Source: Mycosarcoma maydis (taxonomy: Eukaryota > Basidiomycota > Ustilaginomycetes > Ustilaginales). From it: 64,000 nucleotides of DNA. A model generated the notes under the pieces. The model made no database searches, was not told the DNA's origin, and worked only from the letters and a program-made list of their open reading frames with translations. The DNA is taken from assembly GCF_000328475.2 (NCBI RefSeq), contig NC_026496.1, positions 124,001 to 188,000 on the forward strand. The letters run 5' to 3'. Positions 38,551 through 48,480 of the stretch are shown here, piece by piece. The position numbers and the translations under genes were made by a program. Each line of letters starts with the position of its first letter. The first letter of the stretch is position 1.

Positions 38551-40039
38551 TGCACGAAATGGTTTTTCAGGTAGCTGTAAACATCAATCGTGAATCTACC
38601 GACCGTCTAGCCGTGGCGACAAAGACGATCCAGCAATTCAGAACATACAGTAGTTCACGTATTTGCGGCTGACCTTTGCCTGCGTGTCTTTTTCGCTCGG
38701 CAGATTCAGATCCCACCTGCCCTTCCCAACGCCAAGGCGGAAGAGAAGTTCTTCAATCCAGATCAAGAACCAGCTTGACACGGCTCCTTGAAGCTCTACT
38801 TCCTTGGAGTCAGATGCTTTCATTGTAATCAGCACGTAGCCAAACATCTTCTTGGTGCCATCAAGCATGGCATCCCAGTAAGCTACTCAGGTCCATTGCA
38901 ACAACACGTAAGCTTTGAAAATGTCAAGAGTCTCCCAATGGATCAACCAGGCTGTCAACATATTGAGGCAGAGTTCCAGCTGCGGTTGGCTGAGGACAGG
39001 CTTCAAGATGCATCAGCGCGAGCTGATCTGTTCACCAATAAAAACAGTATCTAAGCCTCAGCCAAAATAACTCGCGCCATTCACCACCTCTCACATCCAA
39101 GACCTCCTCGTCCAAGTCAGTTCCATGCATTGAATGACGGGATTGCTCCTGTATTCTCACACATCAAATACGCCAGTCTCTTGCCGACGATAGAGCGCAA
39201 TCGAGACAGTCGTGAACGTTGGCTGTTTACTCTGCAAGATCGATTTAGCCGATGCATTTCGACACATAGTTTCAGCAGTGGTGATGCGCGGCTTCTCGAA
39301 TTCGAGTTCAACTTTCGATACTTCATGGAGACTAGTCTCACTTTTAGTGGATGAATCTCTACATGGCTCTTCAGCCTCTTCTCTGAGATGGTCCACTGGC
39401 TTGTCAGCACAACAACAACCAATATTTAGGAACACTACCTTGAAGGTTTCTTGGGCGCTGTCGCAGCGCACGACAACCCAGGGGGATCGCTCCATGTCTA
39501 GCACTTAACTGCGCAGCACTTGGCCTTCAACCGCCCACAGCAACCTTCAACGGCACCACAACGCCCCTTATCACCGATCATCGCTGAATCATCAGCGAGT
39601 GATGGTTAGCTCATTCTTCGATTCTGAGATCAGACGAAGAGTATGTGGCTGCGTCTTTCTTCCCTTACTCACGAAAGTGCCTCCAGAGCAGAATCAACCT
39701 ATCCAGTAAGCTTTGCACTCACAGCTCACAGTGTAAATGATCGACAAAAGTTTCAACCGCGGCTGGATCCCATATAATATGAGATCTGACCCTCGAATGC
39801 CAGCAAAAGCGAAAACCGAGTCAACCTTTCCCACGATCAGCTGACAGAGACGTTTTCGGTGTGAAGCAAGCGGCAATATCGCCATTCGCATGAGACTAAG
39901 TAGTAGCCACACCACCTGGTGGGGCTACAACCCGACAACAGATGACATCCAATCAGACTATAATTATCTCTGTTGCCCGCGAGTTGACGTCCCTTCCCCC
40001 ACCACCAGACAAAAGTCGCCTCCTCGAGCTTGAGGAAAG
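38551..40039. other. Intergenic within effector array, 1.5 kb, with possible decayed gene
   Basis: The left part contains a minus-strand stretch (38638-38868) that faintly resembles the C-terminal half of a family member; it is listed separately. The rest shows no gene. Confidence 0.4.
38638..38868 (-). pseudogene. Possible decayed effector fragment on minus strand
   Basis: The minus-strand frame reads [20 protein letters not shown] followed by GAVSSWF, which echoes the family pattern of a hydrophobic strand, a short loop and an x-L-x-G-x-x-x strand. There is no signal peptide upstream in this frame, and a TGA stops it a few codons before the first Met. If real, it is an inverted partial duplicate. 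The resemblance is weak and may be chance. Confidence 0.2.
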
Positions 40040-40723
40040 ATGCGCTCCAGCTTGATTTTCACCCTGATCTTGGCGTGGTTAGTTACCATTCTGTCATGCC
40101 TCGTACCTCACGTCACTGCAACCGATGACGAAGAAGCTTCGAGTAGCCGAAATGATCTGTATGCTAGACAAGATGGCCATCGCCTTAGCTCACAATTGCC
40201 ACCACTTCCTCCAAGCACGCCTTCACGACATTCTTTTGAAGCTCAAACTCTGCGTCGGACTACTCAACTGCCTTTCGTTGAATTTGTCGAGACATCTGCT
40301 ACCAGTGAGCAGCAATATCAAGCCCTCCTTCGACTTGGATACAGGCTTGTCGAGTTGGGGCGTAACGGCGCATCACTTCAGATTATTCGGCCTCCACACA
40401 ACCCCCGTTTCAGTCACCTTTACGAATTAGCGTCCCGCTTGCGCACCTATGAAAATGTTCGGAACGCTTTGTTCCTTCATGTCTCTCACGACAGAAAGGG
40501 CAGACTGGTTGCGATTCCATACGCATTCGCGACAGACGGCTATCCTCAAAGATTCAACTGGGTTCTTTTGCAGGTACACCCTGCCATCGAGAGGCTGCCT
40601 CCGCGCATCGAGTGGTATGCATATGTCTCTCACCTCGAGCCCAGCTTCCTAGAGATGGATAGAAAGCTTGAGAGTTCTAATGACGTCCAATCCTTGCGAT
40701 ACTTCCTTACTCGTCGTGTCTAA
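40040..40723 (+). CDS. Secreted effector candidate 12 (array family)
   Basis: The product has 227 aa with a clear signal peptide (cleavage near VTA at 27). An acidic and Ser/Pro-rich linker of about 60 residues follows. Then QYQALLRLGYRLVELGRNGASLQII as helix and strand, YELASRLRTYENVRNALFLHVSH, a strand LVAIPYAFA, NWVLLQVHP, IEWYAYVSHLEP and a C-terminal stretch SLRYFLTRRV. Blocks correspond one by one to the next gene at 41279, so they form a pair. No cysteine in the mature part. The W-Y-A-Y-V form of the second strand is typical of this pair only. Confidence 0.84.
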   Translation: MRSSLIFTLILAWLVTILSCLVPHVTATDDEEASSSRNDLYARQDGHRLSSQLPPLPPSTPSRHSFEAQTLRRTTQLPFVEFVETSATSEQQYQALLRLGYRLVELGRNGASLQIIRPPHNPRFSHLYELASRLRTYENVRNALFLHVSHDRKGRLVAIPYAFATDGYPQRFNWVLLQVHPAIERLPPRIEWYAYVSHLEPSFLEMDRKLESSNDVQSLRYFLTRRV

Positions 40724-41278
40724 CCTGCACATCTCAACATCTGACGTCGTCTTCCTGCTGTCACGTCATAAGAGCGACCCCCCCCCCCAGCCATGCTGCC
40801 AAATGAAGGCATTCCGTTAACTGGACGCCGTGAGAGCATGGTGACTCGTTGCAATCACAAATGTAAATTGGTGGACCTTAATGCCCCCGTTTCTCAAGCC
40901 CTTACCATGCCGAACTCTCAGTCTCAATATGGACTTTGAGGGCGCCATAGTTCCTCTACAGACCGGTCCGGTCATGCTGCTCAGCCGGTCTCTCCACTTT
41001 AATAAGTCCCGCTCAAATTTTAGCTGTATGTGAACTGGTGCTCTTTTCTAGCAGCTTCAAAACTCTATGCGATGCGAGACAGCGTTGAGTTAAAGTAGCA
41101 CGGCAAATGGCCCACTTTTGCCAATCAGGACTCGAAAATTCAGCTGGCTGCAACACCTGACACAGCGCAGTGAGCGAGAGTTTTGCACGAGAGCCTTTCG
41201 CAACGCTTTTAAAGACTCAATTCTGCGACCCCTGTCACCCTCCAGTGATTGAGACACACCAAGACGCACTTGCCCGAC
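40724..41278. other. Intergenic within effector array
   Basis: Contains a C10 run at about 40780-40789. No gene or repeat cluster is seen. Confidence 0.4.
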
Positions 41279-42142
41279 ATGCATTCCTCTGGCCTTGCAA
41301 TTCGTGTCTTCTTCGTGGTGACTATCGTGTTGGCACAGTTCAGCTGCCACACTTGCGCCGCAAGCGATGACGAGCTTGATATTTTCGACTATCATCACAG
41401 CATCGGCGCAGCTGATCCTTCGTCCTCAATCGATGCGCATGTTATAGCCCAGAACGACCAAAGTTACCCAAGTACACAAATTCATGGCATCCCTTATCTT
41501 AGTGAAAGCCCTCGGAGCAGATTTGTTGAAGATCCTGGTTTACCTTCCGTAGGTCCGGCAGCGGTATCTGCTCGTCTTTCTGGCGCCAACACCGATGTCC
41601 CGTCGTCTTCACGACATTTGCGAAGGCTTCATAGTTCCCCCAGAGCAGGCTTTCAGCAACCAATTAATGTCAGATTACCTGTCTTACACGAAGCGCCACT
41701 TCCGCAAGAGGAATACTGGCACATATTCCGAAGCTTTCGATACAAATTGGACAGGCTTCGACTTAATCCAGCGACACTCAAGCTATCTCAGCCACTCAAA
41801 GATGTTCAACGCGTCCACCTTGACCTTCTTCACACGCAGTTGCAGCTTCAAATCGACTCGAAGCAAGCTGTCTTTATTACTCCAACCGCTGATCACAAAG
41901 CCCGTATCATTGCAATTCCCATCCAGAGTGAGCACTTCAAGAACACAATAGTCGAGCTACACCCCAGTCAAAAAGTGGCCTGGGCTATCTTGAGTATCAA
42001 GAATCATCCACAGACGGTCGTAACATGGTTGAGCTACGCTTTGCTCGAGGTTCACGACCGAGAAACCCTCGAAGATGTTTTAAAGAATGGACATCGTGTG
42101 CGAACTTTAGGCAACTTTCTCACTTACAGACCGCCTACTTGA
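41279..42142 (+). CDS. Secreted effector candidate 13 (array family, long linker)
   Basis: The ATG at 41279 gives 287 aa, the longest of the plus-strand members. The signal peptide ends near TCA (27) and contains the only cysteines. About 120 residues of acidic, Ser-rich linker follow, probably disordered. Family part: HIFRSFRYKLDRLRLNPATL, a helix VHLDLLHTQLQLQIDSKQAV with FITPTA, a strand RIIAIPIQS, AWAILSIKN, VTWLSYALLEVHD, and the end VRTLGNFLTYRPPT. The ending parallels RYFLTRRV of gene 12. No catalytic motif is recognised. Confidence 0.83.
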   Translation: MHSSGLAIRVFFVVTIVLAQFSCHTCAASDDELDIFDYHHSIGAADPSSSIDAHVIAQNDQSYPSTQIHGIPYLSESPRSRFVEDPGLPSVGPAAVSARLSGANTDVPSSSRHLRRLHSSPRAGFQQPINVRLPVLHEAPLPQEEYWHIFRSFRYKLDRLRLNPATLKLSQPLKDVQRVHLDLLHTQLQLQIDSKQAVFITPTADHKARIIAIPIQSEHFKNTIVELHPSQKVAWAILSIKNHPQTVVTWLSYALLEVHDRETLEDVLKNGHRVRTLGNFLTYRPPT

Positions 42143-42283
42143 GTCTTGTACATCTCTATTCGGCCTCCTGAGCGGACAGAGACAAACTGTAGATTCTCTC
42201 GCACTACCTTGAACAGCAGGAGTAGACTGTTGAAGGACTAAAATTGAAATAGGTTACACGACTTCGAGTGAGTGGAAAATCTC

Positions 42284-43168
42284 TTACGATGACGTTCCCT
42301 CATCGATGAAGACGTATTCCTTTCCATCCGTTCTGTGATCTTGTGATGTGGAAGCTAGCAAGCTTGACGCTCTTCGTTGCGCAATATCGTCCTTCGCCTC
42401 CAGAGCGGATCCTATATGATTCATCGCTATTCCATGCATCGCCCTGAGATGGTAAAGATAGTCTCTGACTACCTTGTTTTTGTTTTGATACCCAAGTATT
42501 GCCTTCTTGTCTTCAGGAAGATCGGAGTACGTGGTTTCGAAAGTGTCCTTGTTCTCGATCAGGAACTCCCGCTTGTTGTGGAGTCTCTGCCAGTACTTTT
42601 GAGCGTATATAGAAGCATAGTTCTTCCAGAACTCGTCTACAAGGTCATCGAAAGCGTTGTATGCGGACCTAATGTCGAAGGTCAGAGAGGTAGCCTGATT
42701 CTCAGCCGTCGACCCGCCCTGATTGTGGCCCAAAGGCACTAAGATGTTCACCACACGACCTCTTTGAAGCTCATCGTAGATTGGCTTCACTCTGAGGTGC
42801 ATGTAATGGTCGATGTACATACGGTAGAAAGCCTGGCTCTGCACTTGATGATGAATCGCAAAGGGTCTGTCCGGGTCGCCTTCCAAGAAAGACAGCCGAT
42901 AGAACTTGCTAGCCAGCTTGTGTGGAGGAATCAGCTCGTTTGGCTTGGTTGCATCTAGGATATCTTTAGCTGCTTGGACCTGCGACGCGCTAGATGGAAT
43001 AAGAGGGAGTTTCACTCCAAAGACGAGGGATGGAACCCAAAAGAGAGCCTGTGAATACGTATCGTCAGCAGCTAGAAGCTTTCTAAGCGAAACACTGTGC
43101 TCGCTATCATCATCTTTATGTAGAACTTTCTCACTTACCTGGAGTAAGATGAAGCTGAAGCACTTCAT
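42284..43168 (-). CDS. Secreted protein of unknown family, minus strand, with intron in signal peptide
   Basis: Exon 1 is 43168-43139 and exon 2 is 43048-42284, giving 264 aa. The 90-nt intron starts GTAAGT, has a CTGAC branch-like word, and ends TTCACAG. Splicing joins MKCFSFILLQ to ALFWVPSLVFG, which makes a good signal peptide (cleavage near 21). Unspliced, the frame stays open through 30 hydrophilic codons, so the unspliced reading would have a broken signal peptide. The mature part is charged, helical-looking, cysteine-free, and rich in Tyr/Asp/Lys (YIDHYMHLRVKPIYDEL, FDDLVDEFWKNYASIYAQKY). It shows none of the array family's blocks. It is the only confident gene of the array on the minus strand. 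Function unknown. Confidence 0.78.
   Translation of the reverse strand: MKCFSFILLQVSEKVLHKDDDSEHSVSLRKLLAADDTYSQALFWVPSLVFGVKLPLIPSSASQVQAAKDILDATKPNELIPPHKLASKFYRLSFLEGDPDRPFAIHHQVQSQAFYRMYIDHYMHLRVKPIYDELQRGRVVNILVPLGHNQGGSTAENQATSLTFDIRSAYNAFDDLVDEFWKNYASIYAQKYWQRLHNKREFLIENKDTFETTYSDLPEDKKAILGYQNKNKVVRDYLYHLRAMHGIAMNHIGSALEAKDDIAQRRASSLLASTSQDHRTDGKEYVFIDEGTSS
43049..43138 (-). other. Predicted 90-nt in-frame intron
   Basis: Donor GTAAGT at 43138, branch-like CTGAC about 20 bases before the end, acceptor CAG ending at 43049. The length is a multiple of three and contains no stop in the coding frame. Confidence 0.75.
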
Positions 43169-43198
43169 TTTGCCCGGAAAGAGTCTTGAGATGTGCAA

Positions 43199-45923
43199 GC
43201 AGAATGTGAGGGCAGGGAAAGCTTGGAGTCTTTGCTTCGAAACAGCGTCCTTTATGCAGTTTCAAAAATGCCGAAAGGTTTGGGCAATGCTAGTCGTCAA
43301 GGATGAGCACATCCTTCATTTCGCATGCTTGACAGTGGGACGAGACCGTTGTTACGACACTTGCAACAGTATGCAGTCTCGATCGTAGATGCGTTTGTGG
43401 ATGTACTTTCAGCATACTAGAATAGAACTCTCAGCGGAGCGCCAAGAATCCAGTAGCTTGCAGCATATGTCGCTTTCCCAAATTTCTCGTGACATTGGTT
43501 CACCCCCATCTACAAATGCACGTCGGCGACCCTTCATGATGGTAAGAGAGATACGGTAGCTGCGTTTTTACTTTAGTCTTCGGGTTGACGATGAGATCCC
43601 TTCTGGTTGTGCTAGGAGAAGCGGTCTATAACGGTCTGTCAGCAGGTGCAGTTCTCGTTTACTAAGCTTCATATGCTCTGTGCAGCCTCGCTTGCCCCTT
43701 CCTTAATTGTGGGTTGGGGTGAAGCGAACAACCTAGGTGGAAAGAATTCATATCACATGGTTCTTATGATGTCCCCCTATGTTACCGACTCTCGAGGTCC
43801 CTGTACCTGTCTGCAGGCTGCAGCAATAAAGCAGTCATCTACCAAGCTACGTCACAGACTGTCTTCGGTTGTAATGCTGGACATCAACTAAAGAAGGTCA
43901 GATGAATTCGCTCACCACTTGTCTACTGTTCCACTTATCCGTGCGAATTTGAGACCTGGATCGAGCTCAACGATCTAGGCCTTGACTGTCTCTCGGGATC
44001 TCTTTTAAGACAGCGATTGAACACAAGGTAGACATAATTTAGGCAACTCATATTACGAACAAACTGCAGTCGTGAGTTTCTCTCATGAGTAGGTCCGGCG
44101 TAGGTCAAATGAGGCAGTCAGTTAGGACGACCTTGCAGCCTCTGGGCCTCTGGCCAGGTTTCAGGCGTGTCCTAAGTCCGCCTTGCGCTGTTGCATAAAA
44201 ATGTGAATGAAGACGAGGTCCAGATGAGCTCAGCCTCGTGACACGATGAGATGACCTGCTTGACCTTCATTTGTCAACAGGATGCAAAACATTCTTGATG
44301 AACATGCCTATATAAGTTTCCTTTACACCTAGCGAGTGCCGCTCCTCATGCAGCGACAGCCTCAATTTCAACGTCCCTTGAGCGCCCCTACTATATATAT
44401 TTTTTGAGTGAAGCAAGTCAGCCTGTAATGGTACCTATCGAAGGTCAGCCACCGAACTTTGAAAAAGAAACACGAATGCAAACCACATTCAGATGGCTTC
44501 TTGGCTTCAACCGAGCGAGTCCGAACCAAAGGGCAGTGCTGAACGAATGACCGAATGCATCCGAGGATTGGCCTCTTTTATAGTGGAATATTAAGGCTAC
44601 AGGTGAGGCCACATGCACAGCTGGGCCAACTAAGCCAGGAAGTCAGGAAGTCAGGAAGGCAGGAAGGCAGGAAGGCAGGAAGGCAGGAAGCCAGGAAAGC
44701 GGTTGAGTTGAATTGTGAAGAAGGTTCAATAACTTAGGCTCGGCAGTGCGATTTCGGTGACCGCGTCGAAATAAACTCCTTACCTTCCTGTGACTTGTGC
44801 CAAGCGGCCCAGAGCTCAAGCTACCCTCTGCAGGCTCACTTTACATATCGAACCACTCAATACCGTCAAGAATCTTCTACATTGTACACGCCTATGATGG
44901 CTTTAAGCGTTCGTTATTACACTCTACATTCACGATTTGACCACCGTCATGTCAAGTTTATCGACTTGTCATACCCACGACTGACAAAACAAGCGCTGAT
45001 GGGTGCACGTCCGAGCCTCTTCCCAGCCCGTATCTAGAGTCTTGCCACAACCTGAAGGACCTCAGCTCGTCGATCACCTTGCTATTAGCAATGTACCCCA
45101 GTGCCAGAATCAAGATCTAACCGTTGTGCGTCCTGAACGCTCCAGATGCTCGACACCCAGTACAATAAGTCGCCCATTCGATTTCAGTGCACCGAATTTG
45201 AAGTCAAGGCAGAGACAAGACCGAAAAGTCGATCTACATGCTCGTGGCTACTTGTTATATCTGTTCGGAAGTAATATCAAGAGTTTGTTTCATATTGTGT
45301 TCCGATCATCGACGCACGCTGTAGTCAGTGCTCACGAAGCCAGGGATAGATCGTAGTTTTGATTCCTCAAACCTTGAGGGCTGTTTTCCATCTCCTTCAT
45401 CTCGGTCTTTGTACGGGTTTAAGAACCATATCACATGAGAATCCACAGGCGTAGTAAGCTTGCAGGTTACAGATCTCCACTGCCCCAAGCAGCGAAGCAC
45501 AGTTGTCGACGGCTGCGAGTCGAAACCTTGCCGATTCAACTCTGAGTCGTCATCGTGGGTTTCGCCGCGTGAGTCTCTCGTCTCTAGCTTATGCTTGTGA
45601 ACGATATTGGACTTCCTATACCAAGCATGCTGAAGTAAGAAGCGAAAATCCGAATCTATCTCGTGCGTCACGGAAGAAAGAAGGTAATATCGGAAGCTTT
45701 TGATAGTTGCGCGGCTACGTATGAGGCTTATAGGGTGACATCTGTGCAAATGAATGCTTCCGCTTCGCTTCTGACCCTATGGATGCAATATTAGCATGCG
45801 AAGAAAATGGGAGCTGCAGAGTTTGGACATAAAAGGCAGGTCTGCGCAGACTGAGCAGAGGTTGAGTCTCATCAGCAGCAGACACTTTTTCTCTCACAAC
45901 AGCATTCTCCACGCACGTTGAAT
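43199..45923. other. Longest gene-free stretch of the array, 2.7 kb
   Basis: It holds an 8-bp tandem repeat at 44634-44697 and no palindromic repeat cluster. An open frame at 43673-43891 begins with a hydrophobic stretch (MLCAASLAPSLIVGWGEANN) but has no family block and poor support. Other open frames lack signal peptides. The right end is the promoter of the next effector gene. Confidence 0.45.
44634..44697. repeat. 8-bp tandem repeat (GGCAGGAA)n
   Basis: Eight adjacent units: the first is GCCAGGAA, the next two GTCAGGAA, then four GGCAGGAA, and one GCCAGGAA. It lies in non-coding DNA. Confidence 0.9.
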
Positions 45924-46652
45924 ATGAGCATCATCAAACGTTGGTTTCTACTGGCGATAATTACGACCACCATTGTTTCCGTACGAACTCAACCAATACC
46001 TCCGACAATCTTCGACACAAGTTCAGCGATTTTGGGAGATATTGACGACACAACTCGCCAGCAAGCACCTTCGCAGTCGAATCTGGCCCGTATGCCTACT
46101 CAATTGGCGTCTTCTCGGTCTGCCCCCGCAGCTCCTGTTCAAGATGCTTCCTTTGGGGATGGTTCGCGGAACTTTCTCATGCAACTTCCGATGGTACGAA
46201 CAGACGTCGTCAGATCGATCCTTTCCGACAGATTTTCGATCGAATCCAACTTTGCTTTCCAGCAGCTTCTCGGCCCGGACGAGCGAAAGGCTTTGTATGA
46301 TTTGGCTGAGAATCATATGAAGAAGCCTGGAGCAACTTGGTTATATGCAGTGGTGGATGAGCCTCAACTCGACCTCACTTACAAGAAGCAGCTGTACGTG
46401 GCTGCGCCGATCCCACAGTATGAGTGGAAGAAAGCGGTAGGCTTGCACATTGCTCCGCAAAGTGAGCATTGGCTTCCATTTATCTTCTACAAAGCGATAG
46501 TTGACCGCAGCAAATGGAGTCGTTTCAGATTAGCAGGAATAGAAGTGGTGAGGGAGCCGGAAGAAGCAGTAAGGGTGCTGTTCTCAAATGATAAACGCGA
46601 AACACTCCACGATATTGCCGGCCATCTCGGCCTGGCTGTCAATCTTATCTAG
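45924..46652 (+). CDS. Secreted effector candidate 14 (array family, divergent)
   Basis: The ATG at 45924 gives 242 aa and a signal peptide (MSIIKRWFLLAIITTTIVSV, cleavage near 22). The mature part has no cysteine. A Ser/Pro/Ala-rich linker leads to a helix VVRSILSDRFSIESNFAFQQLL, then ALYDLAENHMKKPGATWLYAV, a strand QLYVAAPIPQY, AVGLHIAPQ, FIFYKAIVDRSKW and a C-terminal helix ETLHDIAGHLGL. The order of helices and strands fits the family, but the wording is the least typical of all. An upstream in-frame TTG was rejected as start. Confidence 0.8.
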   Translation: MSIIKRWFLLAIITTTIVSVRTQPIPPTIFDTSSAILGDIDDTTRQQAPSQSNLARMPTQLASSRSAPAAPVQDASFGDGSRNFLMQLPMVRTDVVRSILSDRFSIESNFAFQQLLGPDERKALYDLAENHMKKPGATWLYAVVDEPQLDLTYKKQLYVAAPIPQYEWKKAVGLHIAPQSEHWLPFIFYKAIVDRSKWSRFRLAGIEVVREPEEAVRVLFSNDKRETLHDIAGHLGLAVNLI

Positions 46653-47204
46653 CCGCGTCGCTTAGATCTTGCCGGTTGCAGCATAACTGTTTGACGCCAG
46701 TACTTTTATACACAGGGCTGCTTTATTGCGAACCTGCACGAGCACTCGCGACTACTACCAAACTCATCGACCTCCACACAGGCTGCTCCGTATTGTGTAG
46801 ATGTCTGCGATACAGACCCGAGTAGCAATTCGTGATTTGCTAGCTGACACAAGGGGATTTATCACGTGTCAAAGTTATAGTTGAGGTGATCTCTGTTTCG
46901 CAATCGTGAATCTGATTCACGATTCGGTTCAAGCTCTGAGAATGTGAAACATGAGAATCAGTGTGGCCCCTGTGTGAAAGGCAGAGGTATAAGTCACGAG
47001 CACAGATGCTGCAACGCCAATCGCCCCATTTCGAGTTCGTCAAGATCACAGCGATCACCGAGGTCAGTCGGCTTGGGCCTGGCTGAAGTCAGCGCTGACA
47101 TCAAAATCGAAAGGCGTTCTCGCCTTGGATTTTATTGGATTATGAGTGTGTCGACGCAAACCCGAATCAAGAACAGGCGACTCTATTGATATCGACGGAG
47201 AATA
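46653..47204. other. Intergenic before copia-type remnant
   Basis: It contains a palindromic repeat at 46901-46926. No gene is recognised. Confidence 0.45.
46901..46926. repeat. Hairpin of the CGTGAAT repeat
   Basis: CAATCGTGAATC and GATTCACGATTCG are near-perfect reverse complements with almost no loop. Confidence 0.75.
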
Positions 47205-47729
47205 GGGTGTAGATACAAGTGTGTTGCTCTGTGGCTATTCTAGAGGTGAGAGCGGGACTATTTACTGTATGTCCTTTGGTTTGGGGCGTCTACCCTGTGG
47301 AGGGTGAAACGGGACGCCCCCTTAGCTTAACTGTCGAAGCCGCTGAGCTGCGGTGTCGCTAAGCTATCGGATTCCTAAGCTGTACATTCCAGGGTTGATT
47401 GGCAGGCTGGTGTTTATTTGAACACTTCCAATCTGCTGCCAGCACCGTAACCGCAGGTACATCTATGTTGAAGTCGAGAAAAGTTTGGACCAGTACCGAC
47501 CCAACCCAACCCCTCCCCCATGCCTTGAGCTGGTTCACGTTTAGACTATACACTAGCTCGTCTTGTTTTCAAGACCGCATAATCCAAGTGCCTGAGCTGC
47601 CATGAACCTGACTTGAATGGATTAATCGCTGGTTTTTGTTGGCGGCCTGTCAGCATAGCGGCGTCCCGCTTCAGCGGCAAGGGGTCGCCCCGCTTCGACA
47701 GCGATACACACACACCTGTATCTACACCC
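47205..47729 (+). repeat. Possible LTR or foldback unit with 18-bp inverted ends
   Basis: The ends match as inverted repeats at 17 of 18 bases. Inner parts also show partial inverted similarity (ACGGGACGCC near 47310 and GGCGTCCCG near 47660). No target-site duplication is visible. It may be an LTR with TG/CA ends or a separate foldback element. A TATAAA lies just outside at 47743-47748, which does not fit a simple LTR model. Confidence 0.4.
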
Positions 47730-48021
47730 CCTTCTCTGTCGATATAAATAGAACCGCGTCTGCCATTTGGTTTACCTTGACATACACACGAATCTGCCAA
47801 CAGATTATGAGACCTAGCGGTTACTAGGGATCTCGACACAAACATTAGGGTCAAAGAGTAACTCCTGAGGCATCACCCCAGTCGTAGCAACACACAGTGT
47901 CATACGTGCTGCGATCAGCCAGCCGGCAATGAGTCAGCGCACCAACAAGCTCGCTTCAACAAGGCTAGAGCTGAAGCATCGATCAGCGCGGTCATATACA
48001 CCAGCAGCAAGTTCGATCAAA

Positions 48022-48480
48022 ATGGACATTAAAATGTCTGCAGGATCTCCGCCGGTGCTGCGAGGCAATGGCGACTACTACACCTGGCGAAGGCAACTAG
48101 AAATCTACGTCGACGGCATAGACCCAATCATGTGAGACGCCATCACTGGTGTGGCATTGGACCCGATCGACGTGACGGATGAGCACCTCCGCATCTATCT
48201 CCAAGAGACCAAATTTCGCGCCGTCGACGTTCTCCTACGAGCTGTCGCCCCAAAGATGCAGGTGGTGGAGACACTAGCGATGGCTGGATTTGGGATACTG
48301 GCGCCGACATGCATATTTGCAAGGACGAGTCGATCATGTCGGACCTTTAACGGGTCAACGATCGCATCCAGCAGGTGCAAGATCCTCCAATCGAGTACGA
48401 TACCGTGGGAAATGTTACCCAAAGCGTCGATACCAACGCCGGCGTCAAGAGCGTGGTGTTGTCAAAGGTTGTGCTGTTGC
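48022..48480 (+). pseudogene. Copia-type Gag and protease fragments
   Basis: From 48022 the frame reads a copia Gag-like N-terminus (VLRGNGDYYTWRRQLEIYVD), then meets a TGA at 48133-48135 where Trp would be expected, and goes on in the same frame (ITGVALDPIDVTDEHLRIYL). At about 48285, in another frame, WIWDTGADMHIC appears, matching the aspartic protease DTGA/DSGA motif of copia Pol proteins, followed by a TAA. The Gag C-terminal half seems deleted between the two. It cannot encode a working polyprotein. Confidence 0.55.

Noticed and set aside
43673..43891. Small secreted protein of 72 aa
   Set aside because: Weak signal peptide, no family blocks and no TATA box at the usual distance.
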